Assembly (NCBI GenBank): GCA_020226215.1
Contig: CM035233.1
Span: 56,877,751-56,941,750 of the forward strand
Origin: Sindora glabra
Lineage: Eukaryota > Streptophyta > Magnoliopsida > Fabales > Fabaceae
Direction of reading: 5' to 3'
Length of the DNA stretch: 64,000 nucleotides
The notes beneath the pieces were generated by a model that was not told where the DNA came from, did not search any database, and was given only the letters and a program-made list of their open reading frames with translations. Positions 50,236 to 62,329 of the stretch are shown here, one piece after another. The position numbers and the translations under genes are program-made. Within the stretch, counting starts at the first letter, position 1. Each line of letters starts with the position of its first letter.

Positions 50236-51157
50236 ATGGACTCTTTTCCGCTTCCCTTGCTACTGAACAGCGGGTAAGATCCAACTTCGACCAAAGCTTG
50301 TGTCAGTTCAGATCACTTACAAGTTTTGCTTTTTGATCTCTTTTTGATGTAATGATGGGTTGATTGTGAAGGTAAACTGTTTTGGTTCCCTTCTTTTCCT
50401 TTTCCCTTCGTGTTGTTGTTTTTGAGAACCGATGATGTTTTTGATTCCGAGCTATCTTGAACTCAGTGACCGTAAATTTTCATTTTTTGCCTCTCACTTT
50501 CTCGCTGGTTTTTTGGGACAATTGTTTCAATTTATGTAATGTAAATTGGGTTGGTGCATGGTCCTTGCATCTGAGTTTTCTGAGTAGTTTTTGGGAAAAT
50601 GAGAACGGATAACTTGCTAAAAGTCAGTCACTAGTGTGATCCTGTAAAATCCACCGTATTATTCAGTGCTTGAGATCATCGAAGTCCCGTGTATGTTCAA
50701 TCGGTGACTTTCTTTGACTCTTTTTTTACATGCATAATCCTAACCTATATAGTATTTTTTTTTTAGTATGTTGTCCTTTTTTTCTGGGTAAGTGTCATAT
50801 AAAACTGGAAAAACGAAGCGAACAAAAGTAAATAGTTTTGAAATAATATTCCATTGTTAATTTCCAAAAATGTATATATAACTTGCTCTATTGAGTTTAG
50901 TGTGTGGATGACTGTTTGATTTCCTTATAAGCGGGTTGATGAGGGGTTTTGTTCTCAGAGAGAAAGAAAAGGAAAAAGAAACTCATCATCTCTGTGTTTC
51001 CTTTACATCACTTGTATTATGTCATGCTTGTTATTGGGTGTTTATGCGAAAAAATGTTTCTGCTTCTTGAGCTCATATAATAGAAGTTTGATGTCTTCGA
51101 TGGTTAGGTTTAATGGATTTGCTTTTATTTTTCCCCAGATTGAACCCATCCAAGTGA
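50236..51157 (+). promoter_or_regulatory. Upstream ORF 1 (spliced, 18 codons)
   Basis: The ATG at 50236 starts MDSFPLPLLLNSG. After removal of the 5'UTR intron it continues LNPSK and stops at TGA 51155-51157. If unspliced it stops immediately at GGGTAA across the donor. It depends on the intron call and on a transcription start upstream of 50236. Confidence 0.4.
50274..51138 (+). other. 5'UTR intron of the CCCH gene
   Basis: The donor GTAAGATCC follows GAACAGCGG, and the acceptor is TTTTCCCCAG at 51129-51138. The leader upstream is rich in CT repeats (CTCCTCTCTCTTCTTCTCTT near 50100), a common plant 5'UTR feature. A TATA-like TTTTTTTATAGGG lies near 49943-49955. The transcription start probably lies between about 49970 and 50060. 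Confidence 0.6.
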
Positions 51158-51161
51158 AAGC

Positions 51162-51254
51162 ATGAGATGTGAATTGGAGCTGTTAAAACCAATATTGTCT
51201 ACAGCATTCACTTGTATTTCGTTGAGCAAGATTCAAATAAAATTAGTAAGATGA
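51162..51254 (+). promoter_or_regulatory. Upstream ORF 2, stop overlaps main ATG
   Basis: A 30-codon ORF starting four bases after uORF1 ends (MRCELELLKPIL...LVR). Its TGA stop (51252-51254) overlaps the main start codon in an ATGA junction. Such an arrangement would limit translation of the main ORF to leaky scanning or reinitiation. Confidence 0.5.
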
Positions 51255-53371
51255 ATCACTTGACTATTGAAACTGAAGATTCTTTTGCAAGCTTGCTTGA
51301 GCTTGCAGCCAATAACGATGTTGAGGGTTTCAAACGAACAATTGAGCGGGATCCCTCCTGTGTAGACGAGGTTGGACTGTGGTATGGTCGGAGGAAGGGA
51401 TCGAAGCAGATGGTCAATGAGCACAGAACACCTTTGATGGTTGCTGCTACTTATGGCAGCATTGATGTCATGAAATTGATTCTTTCCCTAACTGGTGCTG
51501 ACATTAATGAACCTTGTGGCCTTGACAAGAGCACCGCCCTTCATTGTGCAGCATCGGGTGGGGCTATAAATGCAGTTGATGTTGTGAAACTGCTCTTATT
51601 GGCAGGGGGTGATCCAAATTCTTTGGATGCCAATGGTCATCGTCCAGTTGATGTTATCATTGTTCCTCCCAAGCTTGAAGATGTTAAAAACAGTCTTGAA
51701 GAACTTCTTCAAACTGATGGATCTACTGCAGGGTGTAATCTTAGGGTGATCAAGACTACAAATATGAATTCTCCACCCTCATCAACTTCACCAGAGAATG
51801 GATCTCCATCTTCTGCCTCAGATTTCCAATTGAAGTCGAAGTCAAATGATTTCCCTGTTTCTTCTGCATCAGAGAAGAAAGAATATCCTATTGATCCATC
51901 TCTTCCAGATATCAAAAACAGCATATATTCAACAGATGAATTCCGAATGTATTCTTTCAAGGTGCGACCTTGTTCCCGGGCCTATTCTCATGACTGGACT
52001 GAATGCCCATTTGTCCATCCTGGTGAGAATGCTCGAAGAAGAGATCCAAGGAAGTTCCATTATAGCTGTGTCCCTTGTCCTGATTTTAGGAAGGGGGCTT
52101 GCCGTCGAGGAGATATGTGTGAATATGCTCATGGGGTTTTTGAGTGCTGGCTGCATCCAGCCCAATATCGAACCCGTCTCTGCAAGGATGGAACAAATTG
52201 TTCCAGAAGAGTTTGCTTCTTTGCTCACACTAATGAGGAACTCCGGCCATTGTATGTTTCGACTGGCTCTGCGGTTCCCTCTCCTCGCTCAAGCACATCT
52301 TCTGCCATGGATTTTGCTGCAGCTATGAGCATGTTGCCTGGCTCCCCGTCTTCAATGTCTGTGATGTCTCCTTCACCATTCACTCCTCCGATGTCTCCGA
52401 CTGCAAATGGCATGTCACACTCTTCTGTTGCGTGGCCTCAACCTAATGTCCCAGCCTTGCATCTGCCAGGAAGTAATCTGCATTCTAGTCGCTTGAGATC
52501 TTCACTCAATGCGAGAGATATTCCTATGGATGACTTTGATATGTTGGCAGACTATGATGTCCAACAGCAACAACTACTTAATGAGTTGTCTTGCCTCTCT
52601 CAGCATCCTATGAATTCTAATTCTTTAAACCGCCCAGGCCGCGTCAAGACTATGGCCCCTTCAAATCTTGATGAACTCTTTTCTGCTGAGAGCTCCTCTC
52701 CTCGGTTTGCTGATCCAACGTTGGCTTCTGCTGTTTTTTCTCCAACACACAAATCAGCAGTCCTCAATCAGTTTCAGCAGCAGCAAAGCATGCTATCACC
52801 TGTGAAAACAAATTTTTCTTCTAAGAATGTTGATCATCCTTTATTGCAGGCATCTTTTGGGGTTCAGCCATCTGGCAGAATGTCTCCACGAAATGTGGAA
52901 CCGATCTCACCGATGAGCTCCAGGCTTTCTATGCTAGCTCAACGTGAGAAGCAGCAACAATTTCGAAGCCTTAGTTCCCGGGAACTTGGCTCCAACTCTG
53001 CTGTTGCCGCATCTGTAGCTGGTGGCGGCGCTGGGTCCCCAGTCAATTCTTGGTCAAAATGGGGATCTTCCAATGGTAAGTTAGATTGGGCTGTTGGTGC
53101 AGACGAATCGGGTAAGCTCCGCAGATCGTCTTCATTTGAGCTTGGAAACAATGGTGAAGAGCCTGATTTATCGTGGGTGCAGTCACTTGTTAAAGAATCT
53201 CCAACTGAGATTAAAGAGAAGTTGGCAACGAATGTCTCTGGTGCTGCCGCCGTTGGTTCTTCTGGTGAGGGATCAAACATGAGCACACAAATGGAGACTG
53301 TTGATCATGCAGTATTGGGAGCATGGCTCGAGCAAATGCAGCTTGATCATCTTGTGGCTCAGCAAAACTGA
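51251..53371 (+). CDS. Ankyrin-repeat tandem CCCH zinc-finger protein (OXS2/AtTZF7-like)
   Basis: A 706-residue, single-exon coding sequence. Two ankyrin repeats are at residues about 58-87 (TPLMVAATYGSIDVMKLIL) and 93-125 (TALHCAASGG...DVVKLLLLAGGDPN). A plant-specific RR region has C241-x5-H247-x4-C252-x3-H256. Two CCCH fingers follow: C276-x7-C284-x5-C290-x3-H294 and C311-x5-C317-x4-C322-x3-H326, separated by 16 residues, exactly the plant RR-TZF pattern. The C-terminal half is Ser/Pro/Gln-rich with conserved blocks (LPGSNL, SSLNARDIP, LASAVFSPTHKSAV, SPRNVEPISPMS, SWVQSLVKE) and ends in EQMQLDHLVAQQN, as in Arabidopsis OXS2. Known family roles are RNA or DNA binding, nucleus-cytoplasm shuttling, and stress and flowering control. 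The closest match I recall is AtC3H30/OXS2. The start is MNHLTIETED; the frame upstream has no earlier ATG. No defects seen. Confidence 0.93.
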   Translation: MNHLTIETEDSFASLLELAANNDVEGFKRTIERDPSCVDEVGLWYGRRKGSKQMVNEHRTPLMVAATYGSIDVMKLILSLTGADINEPCGLDKSTALHCAASGGAINAVDVVKLLLLAGGDPNSLDANGHRPVDVIIVPPKLEDVKNSLEELLQTDGSTAGCNLRVIKTTNMNSPPSSTSPENGSPSSASDFQLKSKSNDFPVSSASEKKEYPIDPSLPDIKNSIYSTDEFRMYSFKVRPCSRAYSHDWTECPFVHPGENARRRDPRKFHYSCVPCPDFRKGACRRGDMCEYAHGVFECWLHPAQYRTRLCKDGTNCSRRVCFFAHTNEELRPLYVSTGSAVPSPRSSTSSAMDFAAAMSMLPGSPSSMSVMSPSPFTPPMSPTANGMSHSSVAWPQPNVPALHLPGSNLHSSRLRSSLNARDIPMDDFDMLADYDVQQQQLLNELSCLSQHPMNSNSLNRPGRVKTMAPSNLDELFSAESSSPRFADPTLASAVFSPTHKSAVLNQFQQQQSMLSPVKTNFSSKNVDHPLLQASFGVQPSGRMSPRNVEPISPMSSRLSMLAQREKQQQFRSLSSRELGSNSAVAASVAGGGAGSPVNSWSKWGSSNGKLDWAVGADESGKLRRSSSFELGNNGEEPDLSWVQSLVKESPTEIKEKLATNVSGAAAVGSSGEGSNMSTQMETVDHAVLGAWLEQMQLDHLVAQQN

Positions 53372-55796
53372 AATGAATTTTGCTGACCTTGAGGTAGTTG
53401 ACAGAAAGGTTCGTTAAATAACATGCTTTTTCGGAAAATTTTGTTGATGGTGTTGGAACAAGGTAACAGTAACTAAGAAAGCAAGCAAGGTGAAAAATGC
53501 TCATTTTTTCCTTCCTTGATGAGCAGGAGGTCACTTGTAATGAAGCCCTATTCTTAAGTTTGATCAATCTTTTTCTTTAATTCCTTATTTTGAGCTAGAA
53601 GAAAAGGGGAATTAGAAGGGTCATTGGAGTTAAGTTCCTTGAAACTCCGTTTTGGTCCAGTTTTGAAGATTTAAAAAATACAGGATGTTGCATATTTTTC
53701 ATTTCTCATGTAATTTGGTATCAATAACCGTGGATGCCAGGGGTTAAGTAAATTAGGAATATTGGAGATTGGTCCTTTGGTCATGTAACATTCAATTAAA
53801 GTTTATTGCTCTATATTATTCTAATACCTTTGTTTTTTATGTCCAGCCCGATCCGTTTGTCGCATGGGTATTTATCTTTTTAGAGGCCAGTGGCCACATT
53901 ATGGTATAAATACCTGATCTTGTCTGGATTTGATACTGTTTTAAATAGTGCCTGGGTGGATGAAATTGCAATATTTAAGGATCCCTACGGTGCTTACAGG
54001 ATACATCAGAATCTTTGTCTATATCTATATTTCATATTTGATTTGAAGTCAGGAAGGCTGGTGGTCTTCATGATGACGTTGAGATTCTTAAGTTGGTGCA
54101 ATCCTACTTAGTTTGCACGTGCACACCATTGCTAGACAAGTGTCTTCAGAACATCATGCTACTGCAGTGGATAAATATCTTCAAAAACCACAAAACATAC
54201 GAAAAATTAATAATAATAAATGTGAATTTACGTTGGACTCTTATTATGTCTATTTGCATAGTTCGTAAAATAGCAAATATGCGAAGAAAGTAATTTGTGA
54301 ACTTAATTTTGTTCAGTGTCTTGTGTTTAAGGCTTGGTAAATTTGTTTTGATAATAGCAAGGTTCGTCATCTACTTAATACGTTCCAACAATATGTAATG
54401 TTTTGAGTTGAAGGTAAATACGTAATGGTGGGAAAAAAAAAATTCCTGAAGTAGATGTTATTATACTACTAAAATGAAGTTACTATATTAAGAAAAGGAA
54501 AAAGTAATAAGATAATGTTAAATATTATTATTAAAGTAAAATGTAAAATTTTAGTAAAGACATTGTGACTTGCTTTTGTGATGGACTTGTGAAAAAAGAA
54601 ATTAGTTATTGGCCCTCACCAAGTTTATTAAAAACCAGTTCTTCTCATTTCACTGCTAATAATTAAATCGTAAGTGATAGAGTTGAACAAAAGGGGGGGG
54701 GGGGTGGAAGTTGAGAAGAAAAGAAGGGCCTTATCTTTATCTTTCGGTGCTTTGCTTCAAATGCAAAGAATAAATGAAAGATTTATGGTACATTATTAAT
54801 AAGTAATATATTAATATATTATTAAATTTAATTATTCAATATATTATTTTGTAGTATGTGAAATTTAACTTTAAAAAATATATTATATAATTAAACTTTA
54901 TAATATATCAATACATTAATGCATCTATTAACATTTCAAATCTCACCCAAAAATAAAATAGGGCTCCCATTGCTCACATCGTCTCTCGTTCTTGTCAACA
55001 ACTTAAGTGGTGGTGTGTCATAAAATCCTTTGTTTTATTTGTTGGTGATTTGACATCCATGACCATATTATTACAATCATAACAGGGGTTTTCACCTCAG
55101 CTAATAAAATGCATTTAATTGTTAATTTTATTGCCTTATATCAATTTTGTAAAATATACATATATTAAAAATTATATATTTTTTATTTTTAAAATATTAG
55201 AAATTATAATCATCTTCTTTTAATTAGATAAAAATAAAAATATATATTATGATTGGAATAATTTTCACATATTAAGAGCTATAAAGTTTGGTAAAATTCT
55301 TTTGAATCTTTTTATCCTAAGGAATTAACTTAAACAGCCCCAAAACTCTATGGGCGATTCATATTTACCTCTTTGGATTTGTTCTCAACACATTTTTTTC
55401 TTTTTTTCTTTTTAAGTGGGAATAAGAATAATTCATACAATGCATTTTCACGTGCATTTTTAATTCAATAATCTTAGCTCTGTGATGGAATATTTTGATC
55501 CCTCTTTTTTCTTATCAAGGAGCAAGTGCTAGCTGTGATTGTGATATAATAACCAAGCTAAATTCTTTTCCAATTGTTGATAGCCATAAAAATACACTTT
55601 TACTTTGGTTCTTTTGTCATAACCCTTTCTCTTTCGTATCCATTACAAAAATGTCAACTTTATCAATTTTGGCAAGCTATGAGTAGTTGTTAACATTATT
55701 TTCCGTCCTTTTTTTTTGAATAAATTGTCCTTTATATATAAAAAAAACAAAGGCAAGTAATTTTCTTTAAAATATATTAACTCATTAAAATCGGCC
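53372..55796. other. 3' flank of the CCCH gene and intergenic DNA
   Basis: The first 400-500 bp (to about 53830) are less AT-rich and probably 3'UTR. No canonical AATAAA stands out. A run of 12 Gs lies at about 54693-54704. Short open frames (for example 53890-54111) carry no domain I recognise. Confidence 0.5.
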
Positions 55797-55801
55797 ATTT
55801 G

Positions 55802-56272
55802 TGTAAGAATTTTCTTATTTTAAATTGTCATTAATTAGATTTATTTAATAAAACCGAATTAAAATGTAACTCAATTATATAATATTTGAAAGTAGAAAAA
55901 TGATCTAATAGGTTATACATTTACCTCATATTATACACATTTTGTTAAGAGTGTGATTCGAACCTATTTAAACATATTTAGTATAGGGTTTATTGTTGAG
56001 TTCGTGATGGGTGAATTCAACTAAGATTATGTATATTATTGAGGTTATGTCCTTTCTTCACACTGAATGTTCATGATTGTTCTCTCTATTAGAATATCAC
56101 AAATTATAGAAGGTGTAAAAAGGGAAGACCTTATGTTCTATATAGATATTTGTGTGAAAGAATTAAAGATCACGAATGGATTCAAGAGATACACATTACT
56201 GTTAATTTTAATATTCTTTTATTATGTGATTCTAGTTTTGATATATGATTTGTAAAATTATGAATTCTTACA
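55802..56272 (+). repeat. 5' LTR
   Basis: Begins TGTAAGAATTTTC and ends GAATTCTTACA. It shares long blocks with 62330-62807, such as TATTATTGA, TGATTGTTCTC and AAAATTATGAATTCTTACA, with scattered substitutions showing considerable age. Confidence 0.88.
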
Positions 56273-56287
56273 TATGATATTAGAGTA

Positions 56288-57940
56288 GATTATATTAAAC
56301 TAGAACTCTAATTTAATTAATTATGATTTTAATTTAGTTTTCTTTGATGATTACTTTTGTACGATTTTATTGAAGAGAAATTTTGAATCATATGGTGTGT
56401 ATATATATAAATTCCAATTTATATTATATTATATATATCTTTTGAAATTCGTTATATATATGTTTGGTTCCATTCATGGTAGTTGAAATCTATTTTATAT
56501 ATAGGCCTAGCCAATATTCAGTCTAAATTAGTTTTAGGTCATTTAAGTAATTCGTTGAAAAAAATTATACATCCATATAATCAATATGGAGCCAATCGAT
56601 CACATGTAGAAATCAAAATTAACCATCAAAGATGATTTTCATCAGTTTAACATGATTTTATTCAATCAACTGAAAATTGTAACTAAAAGTAGGGAAATGT
56701 GAAAAATTAGTTTCACAGTAAAGTAAACTATTCATCTTCTTTGTTTTCAAGCTCTAAATTCTCAATTGTTTTGTTCTAACTAAACCATGATTTTCGATAT
56801 GGAAGAAATAAGGAAGAATAAAGGGAAACCATTGATAAAGATTTGAATTATTCGTAACTTGATGATATTTACAACCAGCTTGGTGGATTTATCGATGGCA
56901 ACAATAGGAGAGCCAGTTAGTAGTGTTTACAATTGTGAAATGTTTCTTTAGAAAGAAAAATATGAGGAAATATAGTGGAAGAAGAGGTATAACCATAGTT
57001 TTTCCTCTTAGGGTAGGTGAGATTTTCAGAAAGTGGAGGGTTGAAAAGAGTCTTAGGAAGAACACTCTGAAAAGTAATACATGAGCACATGAACACTGCT
57101 AATACTCTAGTGATTAATTTACAATCATGCTACTAAAATACTTTTTTTTTTATTTTTCTCGTTATCATCAATTAGTAATAGAGAGACAAAGTATAAAACA
57201 TGGTAGATATTTATTAGAGTATGATACGGGCTTATTTATTGTAAAACATTGCTATAGTTTGGTTAGTTCGATTTTCCACGGTTTAAGAGCCATTCAATCA
57301 CCATCAATTGAATAATTGATTTTAACTTTTATTTTTTTTTGCCACTACCTGCTATTTATATTACATTCACCATTAACTGCCTATTTTTGGGTAATATTGA
57401 TTAGATTTCATTGGATCATCAAAACTTGGATACCCCTATTTATATATATATAAATAAATGCTTTGGCTTTGTTGGTATATATATGTGATTCTGTTCAAAT
57501 ATATATATTATTCATGCTTTACGTTTTTTATATATTTGATGTTTAGTATACATTATAATTCTTATATATGATTGACATTTTGTATGTATCATAATTGTTA
57601 TATATATATATAATTTTGTGCATGTTATTTATGGTTCAATTTTTATATGTATGAGCTTTCTTTCCATTTAATTTGGCATGAATTTTATTTTGATGTATTT
57701 TGAGAATGAGACATATCTTGGGGTAGATATTTTTTATGGCCAATTTGGATATATCTTTCCTATTTAGAATTGAGTTAGTGGAATTAAATATTGATCACTA
57801 TAATGATTATTTGATACACCAATGAAATTCTTTTATATTATTAGGGATATTCTTGTTATTTAAGTTAATTCATATAATCACCTACCTATAGGAAGTTATT
57901 ATGTGAATTAATTTAGATTACTTAAAGCTTTTATAATAAT
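56288..57940 (+). other. Leader region of the copia element
   Basis: Untranslated internal region between the primer binding site and gag. It is AT-rich with no recognisable gene. It is long for a copia leader, so another old insertion may be hidden in it. Confidence 0.5.
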
Positions 57941-58500
57941 AAGCAAGTTAATGATTCTTCTACCTATAGGTGTTGAATTTCTCAATTTTTTTATTATTAT
58001 AGTTTCTAATAAAGCTGAAGCTAGTCAATTAATGGATAAATTTATTAATATGATGTATGATTATACTGGTGGTGTTACGAAGTATATTTTGAGGATGGTT
58101 ACTATTTTTACTAGATTTGGTAAACTTGAATGTCTTGTTAATAATACTTTTCTTATTAACCATGCCTTAGATATCTTACCCTCTTAGTTTAATACCTTGA
58201 AAACCTTTTACAATACCCGGAAAGAAAATTGGGATGTTAACACCTTGATATCCATTTATGCTCAAGAATAAGAAAGGCTGAAATATGAAATTTTATGAAG
58301 TGTGAACTTAGTTAATCAGCTATGTTCTAAAATGCCTTTTAATAAAAGAAATTTTAAGTCCCAGGGTAAAAGTAGTCCTGAAAGAAACCTCAATTATAAT
58401 TATCATGGTGAATGCTAGTTTTATAAGAAGATAAGTTACAGAAAAAATGATCATTTTGCTTATAAGAAGTATCTGGAAAATAAAAATAAATCAAGTAATT
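57940..58500 (+). pseudogene. copia gag
   Basis: Reads KAEASQLMDKFINMMYDYTG, then FLINHALDILPS, and after a stop FNTLKTFYNTRKENWDVNTL. This is the UBN2-type gag capsid region. A degenerate zinc knuckle (CHGEC/FYKK...HFAYKKY) follows near 58400-58470. Several stops. Confidence 0.75.
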
Positions 58501-59050
58501 TTTTTACTATCATTTACTTTGATTCTAGTTTGATAAATATTCTTGTTAACTCTTAGTGGATTAACTCGGTATATCTGTCCATATTATTAATACCTTGTAG
58601 GGATTCAAAAGCAAGCGAAAGCCAAGTAAGGATGAAGTAAATCTATATGTAGGAAAAAGAGAACAAGTGTAAGTGGAATACATAGGCATAATTAAACTGA
58701 GATTAGATTCAAGATTTATTTCATCTTTGAAAAATACTTTATATATACCATCTATGAGGTGGAGTTTGATTTCTTTATCAAAACTTGAAGATTTAAATAT
58801 TTATTTGAGTTTTAATAATGGATCTTATCAGTTATTTTATAATTCTATTGTCATTTGTAATCTTTCAAGATATGATGGTTTGTATAAATTGAATCTTGAT
58901 TCTAAATATTTTGATTCTTTTCATGTTATGAATGTTGGTGTTAAAAAGTCTTTATTTAAGAAAAATTCTTTTCTTTTATGGCATAGAAATCTAGGTCATA
59001 TATTAAAAAAAATCAATAGGTTAATAAAAGAGATTTTTTTCTTGTCTTGA
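58500..59050 (+). pseudogene. copia protease remnant and GAG-pre-integrase domain
   Basis: LKNTLYIPSMRWSLISLSKL (protease C-terminal side) and LLWHRNLGHI, the GAG-pre-integrase signature WHxRLGH. The protease active site itself is not readable. Confidence 0.75.
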
Positions 59051-59730
59051 TAGTTTTGACCATGATTGTGTTGATTGTATTAGAGGAAAAATGACTAGAA
59101 AAACTAATAAAGACTTTACTTATAGTAAAAATCTCCTAGAGATAATTCATACAGATATAAGTGGTCCTTTTAAGAACACTTTATATAGGAATAAGTATTT
59201 TACAACCTTTATAGATGATTTCTCCCATTATAATTATATCTACCTTATCGATGATAAATGATAATCTTTTAAAAAGTTTAAAATTTTTAGATCTAAGGTA
59301 GAAAAATAATATGGTAAAGAGATTAAAATTATGAGGTCTAACTATGGTAGTAAGTATTATGCAAAGCTAGTAATATAGGCTAGATTATAGGACCTTTTGC
59401 CAAATATTTGCAAAACTATGGGATAGTTTCGTAATTTATTGTGCTTGGGACTCTTGCACAAAATAGAGATAATGAAAAACAAAATTGTACTTTGATGGAC
59501 ATGGTAACATCTATGATAAGTAGAACTAACTTATCAATTTTTCTTTAGGGTGAAGCCTTAAAAATTACTAAGTATATCCTAAATAGAGTCCTTGCCAAAT
59601 CAATACTTAAAATAGGCTTTAAACTTTTCAAAGGCTAAAAACCTAGTTTAAACTATCTTTAAGCATAGGATTGTCCTATTAAAGTAAAAATCTATGATCC
59701 TATGATATCAAAGTTAAATCCTAAAACCAA
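59050..59730 (+). pseudogene. copia integrase
   Basis: CVDCIRGKMT (zinc-binding end), then LEIIHTDISGPF and YFTTFIDDFSHYNYIYLI, the catalytic core with D residues in HTD and IDD. The C-terminal part is broken by stops. Confidence 0.75.
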
Positions 59731-60179
59731 TAAGTATTAGTTTATTGGATATCTTAGTGGATCCAAAGGGTATAGATTCTACTATCTTGCCCGTAGGATA
59801 AAAATAGTTAAGGTATTATTAATAATTTTTTTTGAAAATGATGCTTGTGATTTTAGTGACCTTTAAAATGACAATAATATTTTAGAAGAGCGTTATCTAT
59901 TTTTCCTATGCTTGTTATACAAGAAAGGATCGTGTATCAACCAATTAATAGGATACTAGATATACGAGATCATAAGGGTATTGTGAACAATGCACCTTAA
60001 TTAGAAGAACCCGTTGTGCCTATTGATGCTCCTGTTAGGTATTTTGGAAGGGTAAAAAGGCTTGCAATCTCAAATGATTATGTTGTGTACTTAGGTGAGG
60101 CTAATTATGATATTAGGCAAATTATTAGTCCAGTAAGTTATAATAAAGCAATTTCTTATAAATAATCCAGTAAGTAAAT

Positions 60180-60880
60180 AAAGCCAATGCATGATGAGAT
60201 TCAATTTATGTATTCTAATAAAGTATGGTAGTTGGTTGAAATTTCAAATGGTTTTAAACCCAATGGTTACGAATGGGTGCTTAAGACTAAAAAGGATTTG
60301 AAAAGTAACATTAAGCGATTCAAGGCCAAATTGGTAGTAAAAGAGTATACCCAAAAGGGAGGAATAGATTTTAAGGAAACTTTTTCACTTATATCTTCTA
60401 AAGATTCATTAAGAATTATTATAGCTTTAATTGCTCATTATTATCTAGAACTCCCTCAGATGGATGTGAAAATCACTTTCTTGAATGGAGATTTATGTGA
60501 AGATTTCTACATGTAACAACTAGAAGGTTTTATTGAAAATGGAAATGCACATTTGATATGCAAGTTAAAGAAATCAATTTGTAGTCTTAAATAAGCATCT
60601 AGGTAGTGGTATTTAAATTTGATAAAATAATCTCTTCTATAGGTTTTATTGAAAATAAGGTTAATTAATGTATATACCTCAAGATGAGTGGGAGTTATTT
60701 CATTATTCTTGTTCTATATCTGGATGATATATTACTTGCTAGTAGTGATATTAATTTGCTTTATGAGACTAAATCTATGTTGTCTCAATCTTTTGATATG
60801 ATGGACCTTAGTGATGCATCTTTTGTTTTGGATATTGAAATCCATATAGATAGGTCTAAACACTTGTTGGAACTTTCATA
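60180..60880 (+). pseudogene. copia reverse transcriptase
   Basis: GYEWVLKTKKDLKSNIKRFKAKLV, then PQMDVKITFLNGDL (first catalytic Asp) and, after frameshifts, YLDDILLASSDINLL, the YxDD box. At least two stops interrupt it. Confidence 0.82.
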
Positions 60881-61700
60881 AAAGGCCTATATCAATTGTG
60901 TTCTTGAAAGGTTCAACATGAATAAATGCAAACCTGAAGATTTTCCTATCTTTAAAGATGATAAATTTAGTAAAGACCAATGGCTTAAGAATGAAATTAA
61001 AAAAAGTTTGATAAAGTATAAACCATATTCCAGTGATATAGAAAGTTTGATGTATGCTTAAATTTGTACTATGCTTGATTTGTCTTTTATTGTAAGTGCT
61101 CTCGATAGTTATCTTTCTAATCCATGTGATAAATATTGGATTATTGTTAAAAAGGTAATGAGGTATTTGCAAAAAATCAAGGACTATATGCTAGTATATA
61201 GTAGGGTTAATAATCTTAAAGTATTTGGATACATGGATTCAGATTTTGCTAGTTGCATAGATGACATGAAATTGACATTAGGATATATTTTTCTTTTGGT
61301 TAGTTGGATTATCTCTTGGAAAAGCATAAAATAAACATTTACTGCATCTTCCACCATGCAAGTAGAGTTTGTTCAGTAGAGTTTGTTGCTTGTTATGGTA
61401 TGGGTACATATGCAATGTAACTTAGGAATTTTATTTTGGGTTGAAAGTAATTGACTCTATCTCAAGGCCTTTGAGGATTTGCTGTGATAATTCTATAGCA
61501 GTAATGTTCTCAAAGAATAACAAGATAGCCAATGATTTTAAACATATTAAAATTAAGTATCTTGCAATAAGATATTAGGTTAAGAATGGTGATATTCTTA
61601 TTGAATATGTTGACACTTAGATGATGATAACAAATCCTCTAACCAAGGTTACTTCATCTATTATTTTCAAGCAATATGTTTCAAACATGGGTGTTTTAAG
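60880..61700 (+). pseudogene. copia RNase H and C-terminal region
   Basis: Pieces include YKPYSSDIESLMYA, VFGYMDSDFASCIDD (the GYxDxDxA RNase H start) and SWIISWKSIK. Later pieces (about 61480-61690) read CCDNSIAVMFSKN. Interrupted by stops. Confidence 0.75.
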
Positions 61701-62329
61701 TTTTTTGATGTAATTAGTTAGTGGAAGAATTTACATTATAAATTTATTTATGTTACTTTTGTAATTTATTTTTCTATGAACTTACGTGCCTTTTATTTTG
61801 CATGCACATTATGGAAGCTATATATTATTATGATAAAGTTTATCTCAAGATATAGTTGTTTCTTGGTGAAAACATTATTTACTTTTGCATAAATATAACT
61901 ACAGTTGTCTCCTTGAAGAGATGAAATTAAAAATTAAGGTCCTATTTATAAAAGTAACTGTAGTTATCTCCTTCAAGAGTTGGTTGTTTATTTTATAGTG
62001 ATATCTTTATAAATGATCACAAAAAGGACCTTTATACTATAGTATAGAAGGATTACTCAATAAATGGGTAACTACATCATTACACTCTTGTGATCATTTT
62101 AATGAGGTAATGATCTCTTGTAATTATGGATGCACTGTATAGTAAATTAGTACATTATCATCCATAGTTCAGATTGGAAGCTTCGTTGGACTCAATCCTA
62201 TTTTGAGGTAAATTATATTGAGTTATAATTTATTTTGTAGCTACATATGTTGTTATTTGATTTGGGAGTCTTTTTTTTAATTAATTTTCAAAATAATAAA
62301 ACCTAATTAATGTTGCCTAAGTGGGAGAA

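Larger units (their letters stand above)
37819..52360. repeat. Copy B of the 14.5-kb near-identical duplication
   Basis: This is the second copy of 1-14547, embedded without gaps in continuous sequence. Unlike copy A, it continues on the left into the rest of the ULP1-like gene and on the right into the remainder of the CCCH gene, so it is the better representation of the locus. It differs from copy A by single-base homopolymer changes, mostly in the first 2.7 kb, by a three-SNP cluster at 41474-41528, and by a few length changes in poly(A)/poly(T) runs. Confidence 0.95.

Noticed and set aside
51212..51250. Extending the CCCH protein 13 codons upstream (TTG start)
   Set aside because: There is no ATG in that stretch, and family similarity begins at MNHLTIETED; nuclear plant genes rarely start at TTG.
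53890..54293. Two short plus-strand frames after the CCCH gene
   Set aside because: No domain, no similarity to known families that I recognise, and composition like the flank.
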